Below, in pieces: positions 1 through 16,615 of a stretch of DNA of 64,000 nt. Below the pieces are notes generated by a model. That model did not search any database. It was not told the DNA's origin and saw only the letters and a program-made list of their open reading frames with translations. A program made the position numbers and the translations under genes. This DNA is from Adineta steineri (taxonomy: Eukaryota; Rotifera; Eurotatoria; Adinetida; Adinetidae). Position 1 is the stretch's first letter; the number at the start of each line of letters is the position of its first letter. Where the stretch lies: NCBI GenBank assembly GCA_905250115.1, contig CAJNOI010000022.1, positions 1 through 64,000 of the forward strand. Reading direction: 5' to 3'.

Positions 1-144
1 CGTCCACAAGATGGAACAACAGATGCATTTAATAATTTTTTACAAAAACGTGCATCAGCTGTACCTGATCAAGCAGTATCTACTCAGCAAGTTTATCCTA
101 ATTTCCAACCAATAAATAATCAAAAAAATAATACTTATCTGTAA
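1..144 (+). CDS. 3' end of an unidentified gene (last 47 residues)
   Basis: The window opens inside an open frame (frame 1) that ends at a TAA at 142-144. The tail is rich in Gln, Asn and Ser and ends in QKNNTYL. It has no recognisable domain and looks like a disordered C-terminus. The start and the rest of the gene lie to the left of the window. It is called coding because the frame is open from base 1 and its codon use resembles neighbouring exons; a chance open frame of this length is possible. Confidence 0.5.
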   Translation, partial: RPQDGTTDAFNNFLQKRASAVPDQAVSTQQVYPNFQPINNQKNNTYL

Positions 145-830
145 AATATGAATGTACATATAATCAAAAAGATTTATGATTATTTTTGTTTTTTGTTATT
201 TCCAAATCATAAAATTTTCCGTTCTTCTTATAAGTCCGTCGCATTTTTTTTTAGTTAATCAATTATTTATTTCAGAACAAAATGTTTATTCTGTTAGAAT
301 CAAAAGCAAGAAAAAAGAAATTGTAACATACTTTTGTATTTATGTTTTTTTGTTTTAAACTCGCCATAATCATTTTGATTTACTTATTAATCTATAATAT
401 AAATAAATCTATAAATCATTTCTTCTCGTTTTTTTTGTTACCTACAGAGATATATCAATCGTAGTCTTGTTTTTTTCCTTTTTAAAAAAAACTCGAATAC
501 ATTGTAATTTAATATATTTCGAATTCTATCTTTCTCTTTTTTTTTGTAGAGAAATATAATGCAAAGAAGAAAAAAAATGATTATGGTAGAACATGCATAA
601 AATATGCATACTCATATTGTTAGTCACATAGACGATGACTATGTTATATAAGCACGTAAATATGACTATTTGATCAAGAAAGCAATAACATAGTATATCA
701 CCGAGAGTGATGCATAGGAGAAAAAAAATCAGTTATAAATGTAAAACACGTGAGTTTATGAAATCTAATATGCCGTATATAAATCAATTTATATTTCCTT
801 TACAAATGATAATTAGATAGATTTTTTTAG
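145..830. other. Intergenic spacer upstream of SNX14
   Basis: AT-rich spacer with T and A homopolymer runs and no supportable coding sequence. A short palindromic stretch (agtcacatagacgatgact) lies at about 621-639. The last ten bases (atttttttag) form a splice acceptor directly abutting the SNX14 start codon. Confidence 0.5.
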
Positions 831-3800
831 ATGGGTAAAGATAATTTCCTATCGACAGATGTTGGCCAACGAGTTATTCTTGGTGTATGTATAACCATCT
901 TTTTGGTGATAATTTTACTTTTCTTTGGGTATGTTACTCGAATTTTTTTGGATATGATTATTCTATTTTAATTTAATTTAGAAAAATTCATTGTCTAATC
1001 TTCATTCTACTACTTATAATTAGTTATAAATTAACTGATTATTATGTGTATGTCTTTAAAAAAAAAAGTGATTTTATCTTATAGTTCTGATTGATTTCAT
1101 TTAGAACATCATTAAATAAACCAAGTAAATCTTCAAAATGTTGGCCGAATCTACTCATTTTTTTCGAACCAACAAAAGTATTGATTATTATTATTAATTA
1201 AATATTATTGGTATATATTTTTCTCTTTTAAGGATTTACAAAAAGAATTAATACAAAAACAGAGGTAGATTTCTAATTCTTTCTCATTTGTATATACATA
1301 TTGTTTTTTCTTTTGAATATCTAGTGCAAGTACTCGTTATATACATAAGAATCCTTGGATTCATTTGATGCTATCCAAACGAATTGATACAGCTATTGAT
1401 GAAGCAAGTTCTATTTTCCATAATTAAAATTTAACAAAAAGTTTTTATTCTAGTTTTGTTGTTTATGTTTAAGAGATCATGTATATCCATGGTTATCGTA
1501 AGTTTTATATTTTTATTGAAATTAAAAAAAACAATAACAAGAATATTTTATAGAATGATTACACAAGATGATAGCCTTGTTTATGAGGCAAAGCATGTCT
1601 TCCGTTTTCTTTTAGCAACTGTTATACGTCGAATACAAAATGTAAGATTTTGTGATCTTTTAATAAAAATTGTTTAACTGTATTTGATTTTTCTCAAAGG
1701 TTGATATCAATACATTCGTTCTTGAACGTCTTCTTCCATTAATTTTTCAAACATGTGATCGTTATATTCAAACAGTTAAAATAAATTCTCCCGATGAATC
1801 TCAAAACTCAACAACTGATTTTCTTAAAAAAATGTATAAAAATGATCTCCATGTTGCTATGTATAATCGTCAATCTGAAATAAAATATTTAAAACGTCTT
1901 ATACTTGATTTAATGCCAATCATAACACCAAAATTTATCTATGAATGTAAAGGTTCTCGTCATTTTTTAAGTGAAGTAATTGCTTGTCAAATTTTAATTG
2001 ATGGTATTGATGCTATATGTGAACCTAATACATTAAATCGTTTATTTCATTTATATTTTACAACTGCTATTCAACGTCGAAATGGACTTTTGAATGTAAT
2101 AAATACTCCAACTAGTCCATCAGTTGAATTATTAACACGTTTTTGTTCAATGAATGGTCCAATACATAAAAATCAATTAGCTTTAGAATTAACGGATGTT
2201 ATGTATGAAAAAGAATTATTAAATCAATTTAGCCGTGTACTTGATCGTCATGATTCTATTGGTTTATTAAGTATTTATGTAACATTATCTGATACTTTAA
2301 ATGATATTCCATCAGCATCAAATATATTAGTTCGAAAAAAAATTTATCAACGTTTAAAACATATTGATGAACGTTATTTAAATCCTAAAACATCTGATGG
2401 ATTTGTAAGCATTAGTAATCCACATGATCCAACTGATACATTAATAGATGACATAAAAACTTTAATTTATAATGATTTGGCAGAAAGTATTAAAGAAGAA
2501 AATGAAGAAAATAAGTCAGATAAAGCACCTAAAACATTTGATGTTCAACATACATTTACATTATTATCTCGTTTTCATTGTAAAATTTATGAATTAGTTG
2601 AAGAAAAATATCAACGATGTTTCTTAACAAGTGATGAACATTTTCTTTATATATGTGGTAAAAGAATGGATTCACCTGATTATAAAATGAAAGCTCAAAA
2701 GTTAGTTTTTTCTTTTACCGATTATCTATATATGTATATTTTTATATAAATATTTAATAATCATCTTAGTTTCGATGAAATTGCATTAGATTTCGTTCAT
2801 ATTGAAGAAATCAGGTTTGATGATATCCATATATATATCCCTCAATCTTTCTTTGTGCATAAAACCAGCTTTTTTTTATTTATTTTAAATTGTATTCAAA
2901 TATTCGAGTGACTAACTCATTTCATTTTATTTAGAAATACTAATGAAGCTGCAAATAAACGTAATGCATCAAAACATTATACAACAACATCCTACAAAGG
3001 TATGATAATTAGAAAAAAAGAAACCATTTTTTATCAATGTAAACCAAAATATAGATAAGTTTCTAAATTTAGCAGATAATGTGAGTAAATATAAAAATTA
3101 AAACATCTCTAGACGTTCTTTTATATCAAAAAAAAAATAGTTTGTGCAATTAGTTCTAAATGTTGATTTGCTAACTTCAGATATTTAGCACATAGATTGC
3201 ATGTATTATCATCTACAGATTAGGTCCTAATATAAATCTATGAAACGTTCCTATTGTGAGCAAAGTTAAGACTTCCAGAACTAAATTTGTAGTGTAAGCT
3301 GAATTATAAGCCATAAATACTTGGTTAATCTTTTATCATGCAAACACCTATGTACTTTAAGATTACAGATTAGAATATTAAACAATCATTTAGAATGAGT
3401 GAGTGACTAGATATATACCGAGAGCATATCTTTAGCTTTCAGTTTCAATAATCCAATAGTTCATAACAATACAATGAATCTATCTGAAGAATTTATATAA
3501 TTATTTTTTTTTTGTTATAGATTTGGAAGACAGAGATGAAGTACATCTAAAATGTCCAGAAGAAACAACGAGTATTGGCAGTAATAGTGTACGTTATTTT
3601 TCTTTCATTTATTTTTTTGTTTATTTTGATTTTTATTTAGTCATATGATGATAGAGATTTAAATACATGGCGTGTACTTATCAGTCATGCTGAAGAAGTA
3701 CGTGATAATTACAATTCAGCTGCAAAATATTGTGTATTTATTATTGAAGTACAACGAATGGAGACAAATACTAGTAAAAATAACATTCTTTCGTTTTCTA

Positions 3801-5707
3801 CTGCTAATCATTAATATTTTAGTTAATCCAATGATGATTGATGACGAAAAAACACATTGGATTGTCGCAAGGTAAGAGAAAAGGTTTTAGACAAAAAAAG
3901 ACTAACAATATGTATTTTAATTTAGACGTTATCAAGATTTTTATTTACTCGAACAAAAATTAACTGAATTTCATGGAGTTTTTTCTGATGCTCGTTTACC
4001 AGCAAAACGATCAGCAACAACAGCACGAAATGTTGAATTTCTTCAATCATTGAAAAAAGATTTCGAATATTTTTTACGAGTATATTATATTATAATAATA
4101 TTTAATTTTCGTTTTGCATATAAATTTATTTAGCATTTATTATCGAAACCAACATTACGTAATAGTGAATTATTATACAATTTTTTAACACAACCTGATG
4201 ATTTTACTCTACCAAATGGTGAAATTATATTAGGTTAATTTTTTCACAGAAATAATATCGAACAAAAAAAAACTTGTTTTTTTGTTTTTATAGCGAAAAT
4301 GTTTAAAGTTGTACCACGTCGATTACGTATTGAAGTTAGCTGAAATAATTTTCGCTCCTAAATATTAAATTTTATTTCCTAATATAGAAAGGTCAATATC
4401 TTGATCCATTCCTAATATCATTAATCAGTTACGCTGAACCAGCTAAACCAAAAGCAACACAACCAAGTCCTATTTTTAGCGATATTGTCGAAGCAAAGGT
4501 AAAAATAATTTAAATTCAATCATAAATTTATTTTTTTTGTCTAGCTTCAAAATTCCATCTATGGAAATAATGCGAATATAAATGAACCTATGGAGGAATC
4601 ACCCATAGAAAAATCTAATCTTAATGGATATGATAGTGCATATGAATATATGGTTGTTATTGGTATGAATATCAATTTGATTAGAAGAATTCGAATTATT
4701 TTTATTTATTTATAGCTAAACAAATCTTTTCAGCATCGCCATTATTAATTTATGTATTAGATTTACTTCGCATACCATTAAAAAATTCCTGTGATACATT
4801 CTTTTCACATTTTGTTGATAACAGTGTTGATGAAATCTTAGAAGACGAAGAAAATATCATTGATGTAATTCATGCTCTTCGAGGTATATATATATATTTG
4901 AATTTCAATGACAAAATTTCTATTAATTATTTTTCTAGATGTAATTTTTCCAAATGATGCTGAAGATAAAAGGTATGAAAAGAAATAGAATTTTCGAAAA
5001 AAAACAATTTATTTTATATATGTTTTAGTCCAACGGACTCAGTCAATTTTGATGATGTTGTCGCAGCAGCTGATGCATTTTTGCCAAGTATGATTTATAA
5101 TAGTTTGCGATTTTTATCAGCGGAAAGAAATGGATTTTTTCTCCGATAATGTAAAAGAATGATCTGCTATCTAGAATATACAAAAAATTCTTTTCTTATT
5201 TGAGCGTATAATTACAAATATAAATCCGAAGTATTTTTATGTAAATCATAGGTTAGAAACAAAATTACATCTAGATAGCATGTCATTCGTTTGCATGTTG
5301 TTCACAGATGATTAATTTTTCAAAAGATTGCATTTCATAGATAATTAGAGAAAACAACATCCTGGATATAGAGTAATAGATTTTGTGTTTGTCGAGGTAT
5401 TCGCCGTGTATTTTTATTTGAACTGAGATTTTAAGAAATTTCTCTATATTTCAATTAATTATAGATTTGATCAAACTTATACTTGGTAAAACCAATATTG
5501 AAAATGGTTTACAAACTATTTTAAAACATTTTCAAGATCCATTACTCAATAAACAAGTAAATTATTTTCATATTTTTTTTATCAAAAACAATAAAAATCT
5601 TTTGTTTTTATTTTTAGTTATTTTATATAATTCTCGATGAAATTCTCCTTCAACTTTTTCCTGAATTACAAGCACATTCTGAAAAAACAATTACTCATTT
5701 AAATTAA
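831..5707 (+). CDS. SNX14: Sorting nexin 14-like protein (TM-PXA-RGS-PX-nexin C)
   Basis: SNX14 is an ER-anchored lipid-droplet/endolysosomal sorting nexin. I reconstruct 23 exons: 831-929, 982-1047, 1105-1177, 1233-1264, 1325-1407, 1454-1497, 1554-1641, 1700-2700, 2770-2814, 2935-2999, 3521-3588, 3641-3773, 3823-3871, 3926-4079, 4134-4233, 4294-4334, 4388-4498, 4545-4662, 4716-4883, 4939-4972, 5029-5087, 5465-5556, 5618-5707. In order they encode an N-terminal membrane anchor after the motif DVGQRV, the PXA domain (VYPWLS, VIRRI, LHVAMYNR), an RGS-like region in the long exon, a C-terminal SDEHF motif, a PX domain (RRYQDFYLLEQKLTEFHG) and a nexin C domain ending near DPLLNKQLFYIILDEI. The start at 831 aligns with the vertebrate SNX14 membrane anchor and directly follows a TTTTTTTAG acceptor. 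Two junctions (exon 1/2 and exon 4/5) are off frame by one extra base when canonical splice sites are used. SNX13 and SNX25 are related but fit less well. Confidence 0.85.
5158..5287. repeat. Small inverted-repeat element in a SNX14 intron
   Basis: Imperfect 18-bp inverted arms at 5158-5175 (aatgatctgctatctaga) and 5270-5287 (tctagatagcatgtcatt) differ at about three positions and enclose about 94 bp. They lie inside the 377-bp intron 5088-5464, one of the few long introns of this gene. This fits a miniature inverted-repeat insertion. No clear target duplication was seen. Confidence 0.4.
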
Positions 5708-5874
5708 ATTGACATTTATTTTCCTTTCATTTTTTTTCTTTTCGGGACCGGTCACATATTTCCTCTTTTTTGTCTCTGATAATCTCGTTGTTATTTTATT
5801 CTCTGTTGTATAGAATATTTAAAAGAACAAATATTAAATTCTCATTGTAGATAAGTGTACTATATTGACATAGA

Positions 5875-10115
<4,241 letters not shown>

Positions 10116-10192
10116 CAATCATTTATTTCTTTTTTTTTTACTTAATCCCGGTCTTTCAATTTTGTCTTTCACACACACAAAAAAAAACATGA

Positions 10193-10762
10193 TTAGATCA
10201 ATGGTGCTATAATTCGTCTTTCTTTCTTTTTTTCATATTTTTTATTTTCTATTGTAACGATGTTTTTTCTTTGGTTATCAATTATTAGTTCAATGAAAAT
10301 ATGTTGTACAAAAATATGAGAAAAAATCCAAAAATATATATGTTTTAGTCGAATATTAATAGATGAATTGCATCGATCCGAACTACATAAACAAAACGAA
10401 TCTGTATGATGTTTTTTATGTTGATAACATGTTTCAGCTTTTTTTATATGATAACGAAAGATTTTATGACAATCACGTCGTACATAACGCAATGCAGTTG
10501 TTTTATCATCTCCTGCTACAGTATCATTTTCACGTGTCCACACTTTTAAACAATAATCATCGCATAAACGTGTAGGCATTTGTATTTGAGAAAAAGTTCG
10601 TGAATCTTCACATGCTGGATTTTCTCTTGAATCACACATAAAACATTCAACTTGTTTACGACATGATGCTGAATCAGCTTGAACAAAATATGAAGAACGA
10701 TGATGACGATTAGTCGAAAAAATAAATAGAAAAAATAATTCGATAACAATTGATATTTGCAT
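10193..10762 (-). CDS. Ly6/uPAR- or quiver-like secreted cysteine-rich protein
   Basis: Intronless frame of 189 residues. A signal peptide occupies about residues 1-29. A compact cysteine module follows, with Cys at 34, 40, 43, 51, 67, 71, 98, 112, 124, 126 and 131. It contains CFMCDSRENPAC and ends in CLCSSDRCN, the Cys-Asn ending typical of three-finger Ly6 and quiver/sleepless domains. A hydrophobic stretch at about 139-161 could be a GPI signal or a membrane helix. The basic tail after it is unusual for a GPI protein, so a last intron may have been missed. Family members modulate ion channels and receptors at the cell surface; that role is inferred here. It is convergent with the GAA gene, 77 bp from its stop. 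Confidence 0.65.
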   Translation of the reverse strand: MQISIVIELFFLFIFSTNRHHRSSYFVQADSASCRKQVECFMCDSRENPACEDSRTFSQIQMPTRLCDDYCLKVWTRENDTVAGDDKTTALRYVRRDCHKIFRYHIKKAETCYQHKKHHTDSFCLCSSDRCNSSINIRLKHIYFWIFSHIFVQHIFIELIIDNQRKNIVTIENKKYEKKKERRIIAPLI

Positions 10763-13700
10763 TATATGGTTTTTTCGTCGTAATATATATCATAGCCATA
10801 CGATAAATAATGGCTTATTCATCTACAAATTAAACATTACTAGTTGTACTACTAGTAGAAGAATGAATATCATCTATCTATCGTAAAGAGAGAAAAAAGA
10901 ATATATATATATATATATATATAATACAACAGGAAACACAAATTAAATCTACCTTACTTCCATTAGGTAGAATATAGTTGATAGACTGATACATCATTTT
11001 ATTTCTTACCGAACAATGATATAGAAATCAAAATATAATGTTGCCTGTCAGTAAATAAGGAAAAAGAAATTTTATTTTATTTTTTTTTTTGCTTGTGTCA
11101 GTTATACTAATGATTACGAACATAAAATATGAGAAATATGACATACTAACATATTATATAAGCACTTGTTCAAATTTAATTGATTGTTTAATATAAGAAA
11201 AATTATAGTATACAAAGCAATATATAAAAACTTAAGCAAGCGAGAAAGGACGTACAACGAAGGACGAACTAGTAAAAACAATAACGATCGTAATGTGCGC
11301 ATGTCTAACAAAAGAACTCGTTGTAAAATATTAGCGAAGAAAAAAAAAAAAAAAGAAATCCAGTTTTCACAGCTAACGAACAGCCTCTGCGTGAGATGCT
11401 ATCAAATGCAAGCGAGTGAAAGAAGAAGAAACAGAAGAATAAAAAAAGGAAAAAAAAAGAGACAACAAGCTATATAGACGATAGGAGAATAGAGAAAAGG
11501 AATTCCGGCAGAGAAAAAGAAAATTAGAGAGCACGCGTAGCGAGCCGAACTCTAAATCTAAGCGACAATGTAGCGGTAATAACAACAGCAATAGCTTATT
11601 TTTCTCTAACTATGTGTGCATGCATTATATATACAGACATACCCCCGCAATCCCAATCTGCGATGAGACAAATTTTTTCTTCTCTCTCTCTCTCCCTCCC
11701 CTTTTCTTTAGATGTCTTCGTGCTTCTAGACCATTGATATTGTTGTATTTGAATTCATCACTCGTGCATCAACATTAACTGTCATCATATGACAAGATGC
11801 GTGCTCATCACAAACATTGAATAAATTCTATCGTGACAATTTCTCAACATAGCATTCATTCGATTTGATAATCAAGTTGTATTTACGCGAAAGAGACACG
11901 ATAGTTAATATCAATTGATTGATTCACTTTTACTTCTTTTTTTATTATTATTCTTATTATTATACATTCCTTTCTGATATTTCATGAGTTATTGACAAGC
12001 ACATCTGTTTTGTCTACTAAATCAAGTTAAAAATACTTCTTCTTCTTCTTTTTTTTTTATGAGAACTTTCTATGTTATCATCTGTCAGTACTGATATATG
12101 AAAGTTATTTTTAACATCATCGACATTTGTTTATTAATAATCAAACATACTATCAATTATCATCGTATAAATACGTTTTATCACAGGAAAAATAATTAAA
12201 CTTCATACTTTTTATTTGCTTAACAAAATTTTTCTAAAGAACTCAATGTATAAGAAAATTATATTAGACCATTCTCAAACAATAAGATATAAATAGATAT
12301 GAAGGTCAATCAAAATAATGAAAGCGTATAAATCTCAGTCAAAGATGATTGAATAGATATGTCATAATATCGATTATACCTGTACTAGTTACAATTTTAT
12401 ATTGCTAAGGATCATCAATCACGTTCGAAAACTTTAGTGCAAACAAAGTAATATACAATACCAATTATTTCTTGTATACAATGTACTCTTTGAAGGATAT
12501 CATCGAAATCAAGTCCTTGAAGCCTAAGGGCACTATTCAGAACAACAAGTGAAGTGCACGAGACCATCAACAATCGAACAGAACATATATCGACATAAAC
12601 AAGACCTTTTCTTCCTTTTGATTTTCATTCAACACCGGAAGGTACGCACACTTGAATGATTGTGCGTTGAATAAATCGAATGTCTTTCTTCTACATTAAT
12701 TATACGAACATAGATTTAAGATTATTTATTTGATATGGGTTACTATCAATTAGGAAAATTCAATAAACTGAATGTGTTTGTAGATATATAATTGATGTTG
12801 GCACAAGTAAAACGATTATTCTGCCTTTATTATTTACTGTAAATTGTCTTTAATTGTCATATATCGCGTGTATGATGAATATCAAAGAATACTGCACTAT
12901 ATGAAATGAGATATTTAATTGTAATAAATACTTAAAGACTCTCATAGTACATCTTTCTATACTCGAATGACATTTATCTTAAAAATAGATTTTGATTGCA
13001 TATCAAATAATAATCATTTCCATTTGTATTATTAAAGGATGTGACCTTCTCGTCTTAATATTCTAAAGAAGACATCCTTTGATTAGATAATCATTCATCG
13101 ATTAAAGTCAATAAATGTTTTTTCCAATTATTGTTAAATAATCAAAAAATACAATATTATTTTTAGATTTACTTTCAGTATTCTTTTAGATTAGGTCTTT
13201 AATACTTAGGACATTGCATGAAAATATAAAAATGAATGCTTTTATTATATCATGTATTAAAAATCTTAATTGTACTCGAATAAATCAGATTTATTGCGAA
13301 AGAGATGTCGATAAAAGCTCTAGACTTTGTACAGAAAAAAAAAATTTATTATATTCATTACGAAATAATGTTATTTGAAGTAGGACACAATGTCTTCATA
13401 AAATATTCATATATAAATTTGTTTTTTGCGTTACAAACGACAAATTGTGTTTTCTAATCAAATTATATGCTAATCATTCTTTTAACATTACATAAAAACT
13501 CTTCGTTATAATAAACGATGGCATACTTAGAACATTAAAAGAAGTTTTCAATATCGTTAGCTAGAGAATTAATATAGGTTTTAAGAATCCAATATTTCCT
13601 AAAACTAAGATGCGAATAATTAAGGAAATATAGTTAATCAAGCACATGAACATATATTTCATACGTCGAAGTCTTCCGTTTGAATTTCCGTTTTCAACAA

Positions 13701-14867
13701 CATTTCTGATGAAAATTAGTAAGATTAATAATTGAGCAAAAAAAATTATTTTCGAAGCAAAATATATGTTTACTTATTCCTACTGTTTATTTTTTAAATA
13801 AAACGATATCAATCATTAGAATATTGTGCATAGAATCACATATTCGACAATACATTTTGTTCAGATAAATTTCTGAGAACTTTTATATTATATCTAAAAT
13901 GATGTTCATCTATTGATATATTACTTTGAAGGACACTTTTCAATGGATAAAAACATCTATACATATGAACTAAATGTTTGTCATCTATTATGTTTATCGT
14001 TAATCATCGTCACTTACAATAAATAAAAATCTACTTTCACATTCAGTATAGAAAACTATCATGATGAAGGAAACTTATACGTGGTAATTAATAAATATTG
14101 ATACGATTAAAAGTCAGTATTTCATAATAATATAGAAGCAGTATATTCAAAATTTAGTTATTAACCTATGTGACCAGTCAGATTTTGTGACATCATCTGA
14201 AAATCATTTGTCGTAAAAATATTAGCAAAATACAAAGTTAATATTTACCTGATTTTGTTTCCGTGGTGGTGGATTGCGCAGTAAAGTGCATTGATGCCCG
14301 TAATTATATACAACATGTTGGAAAACCCATTAATTGCAGGACCTATTTTAGACAAAGTCATATGATATAACAGTTATCCACGCCCTCACTCACCCACCCA
14401 AATATCTTTTTTAGTTACTAAATCTAGTAACTAAATCAGCATCATTGCAACCCCTTTCGTATAGTTTCCCTAAAAATGCAGCTCACGTTCCAAACTATAC
14501 ACTGTATTAACGACCTAACACCGCTGCAGTTATTAATTTCTTTCAAGAAAAGTATTTAAAAAGGAAAGTGTTTGAGCGACAACTTGTATTCTTCAACAAC
14601 AACATATTATACACTATTCGCGTCAGTGCAGAGTCAATTATAATCGATTTTTATCTGATCTTTTCGGTGTTTTTTTACATGGGCATGGGCATGTGAGATG
14701 AAAATGAATACTTTCTTATCTATCGATCAATCATGATTGTTTTTGTTCCGAGGAAGTGCGTGTTATCTAACCTTTATATTAAATGTGTGCTTCGTTGTTA
14801 TTCGTTAGCTCAACACATTTAGATTTAGGACGCGTTTCGTATTGGTATATTTAGTGAGATTTCAACG
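10763..14867. other. 4.1-kb gene-free region
   Basis: No convincing coding sequence on either strand. It holds an AT microsatellite at about 10902-10922, a purine-rich block at about 11330-11470, a pyrimidine (CT) run at about 11675-11705, a hairpin (aaaggatgt 13034-13042 / acatccttt 13072-13080), one copy of a dispersed repeat (13690-13850) and a C-rich stretch with telomere-like units (CACTCACCCACCC) at about 14388-14400. The last part presumably holds the promoter of the NHL gene; a TATA-like tatttaaa lies near 14551. Confidence 0.45.
13690..13850 (+). repeat. Dispersed repeat, copy 1 (inverted copy at 24775-24929)
   Basis: About 160 bp here match the reverse complement of 24775-24929 at roughly 90 percent by eye. 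Shared blocks include attattttcgaagcaaaata and atattgtgcatagaatcaca. No coding potential or terminal repeats could be seen, so the element type is unknown. Two copies 11 kb apart in opposite orientation suggest a mobile or otherwise amplified sequence. Confidence 0.6.
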
Positions 14868-16615
14868 ATGAGATACAACAAAAAGCAGAGTGAAAGCGTG
14901 CATTATGCGAAATTGAGTGGCCCAAAGTCAAACAGACAAGTCACACGCAAGTACATTTTCATAGCAGTGATGGCGGCGATTACAATCGTTTTTTTTTCTA
15001 CTTGTCTGTGGCGACTATTGCGGCGACGGTAAGTTAAGTGCTCGAAAAGTATTACATAGAATATTTCATTTCATTGGGCATAGCTCATCTCATTTCGATG
15101 GTGCAACTACGAAAATCAAATGTGTCACATGTTCTAATTTGACTTCAACGACAGTGTCTAACAAGAAAAACAACAGTACATCATTTTCAAAACCCCAGGA
15201 TCTCGTGATGTCGAGCACTTTCCAAGTTAACAAGCATACTACAACACTTCAGAATATGGTTAATCAGCCTGGTAAATACTTTCTCATATTGATAAGGCTA
15301 CAGCCTTTTGTCGTGTACTTATATCATTAGAAAAACTTGGTTAGTCTCGCTTCTGATCCACCTTTGAAAGAGTTTAGTATATTTCGTTTTTGCTAATCAT
15401 TGACTACTTCTGAGTCTGGCACAGTTGCTATTACTAATAATAATCTTGGATATATCTCTTTTGCTCTTCCAACAAAGCTTACTGATGGGGGGCTCATATG
15501 TCGATGTATCAAGTCGGAGGAAGCTTGAAAGCTTAGAATTCTGGTTTTATTCCGAATTGATACTTGAAACGCTATCAGCACAGTCGTCATGCAACTGACT
15601 CATAAATATTGATCTATTTGTATTCTAGTCTATCATTAAATGTATCAAATAATTTCATTCTTTGTTTCAATTCATATTTGAAGTTCGTCGCATTGTATTG
15701 ATTTGTCTATTCGTAGGTATATCTTACAATCTACCAAAGTTGTCTGCATGTGCATCTTGGAATCCAAATGGGCTCACTTTTGCAGACTACACCACCGTAG
15801 GCATGAACCCGTTTGCCGTGTTCGTTGATAAAAACAATACTGTCTACGTCAGCGATCAAAGGAACAGTCGTATTCAAGTGTGGCTCGAAGGTAGTGTCAC
15901 TCCAACAAGAACGTTCTATGATCATGATTTAATTCATCCACTCGGTCTCTTTGTTACAACTAATGGTGATATTTTTGTTGCTTATTCTTCGCACAATCAA
16001 GTGCGCAAGTGGTCATGGAATACGATGAGCAGTATACCAGTAATGAATTTTAGTGCTTCTTGTTACGGGCTTTTTATCGACAAGAATAATGATCTATATT
16101 GTTCACTTTCGACCTCTCTTCAAGTTGTCATGGTAGCACTTGACAACAGTACGAATATGATAACAAACGTGACGGGTGATGGCTCTCGTGGTCGACCTCG
16201 TAACAAACTTGTGTACCATTACAGTATCTTTGTTGATGTTAATTTCAATCTATATGTAGCAGACTGTGCGAGTAACAGTATTATACGTTTTTCGCATCGA
16301 CAGTCGAATGGAACCATCGTTGCCGGAATCGGTGCAGCCGTGAGCTTTCCGCTGTTTTGTCCAACAGGTGTTGTACTTGATGCTGACGGTAATCTATTTA
16401 TTGTGGATAGTGGCAACAATCGCATTGTTCGAGCAGGACCCAACGGATTTCGATGTGTGGTTGGATGTTCGGAAAAACCTGGTTCTGCATCTAATCAATT
16501 GAAGTCCCCGCTTGCACTCAGTTTCGATAGCTATGGTAACATATTTGTCAATGATCAATTGAACCATCGTATTCAAAAATTTGTTCTTACAACAAACTCT
16601 TGTACTGATGAGTGA
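14868..16615 (+). CDS. Membrane-anchored NHL-repeat beta-propeller protein
   Basis: Three exons (14868-15028, 15084-15271, 15717-16615) join in frame to 415 residues. A short basic cytoplasmic N-terminus is followed by one membrane helix at about residues 31-48 (IFIAVMAAITIVFF), so topology is type II. A Ser/Thr-rich linker leads to the region ACASWNPNGLTFAD and then to about six NHL repeats with motifs such as GLFIDKNNDLY, VDSGNNRIVR and NDQLNHRIQKF. The ATG at 15662 is inside intron 2 and is not the start, because the acceptor at 15716 gives the phase that matches exon 2. NHL propellers are interaction modules; an extracellular binding role is inferred. The product ends without a RING or B-box, unlike TRIM-NHL proteins. 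Confidence 0.8.

Noticed and set aside
11184..11591. Lys/Arg-rich and Leu-rich frames on both strands
   Set aside because: They arise from a purine-rich low-complexity block; no start context, splice partner or family motif.
15662..15716. ATG at 15662 as start of the NHL protein
   Set aside because: It lies before a TTCGTAG acceptor whose phase matches the upstream anchor exons, and the preceding residues do not belong to the propeller.
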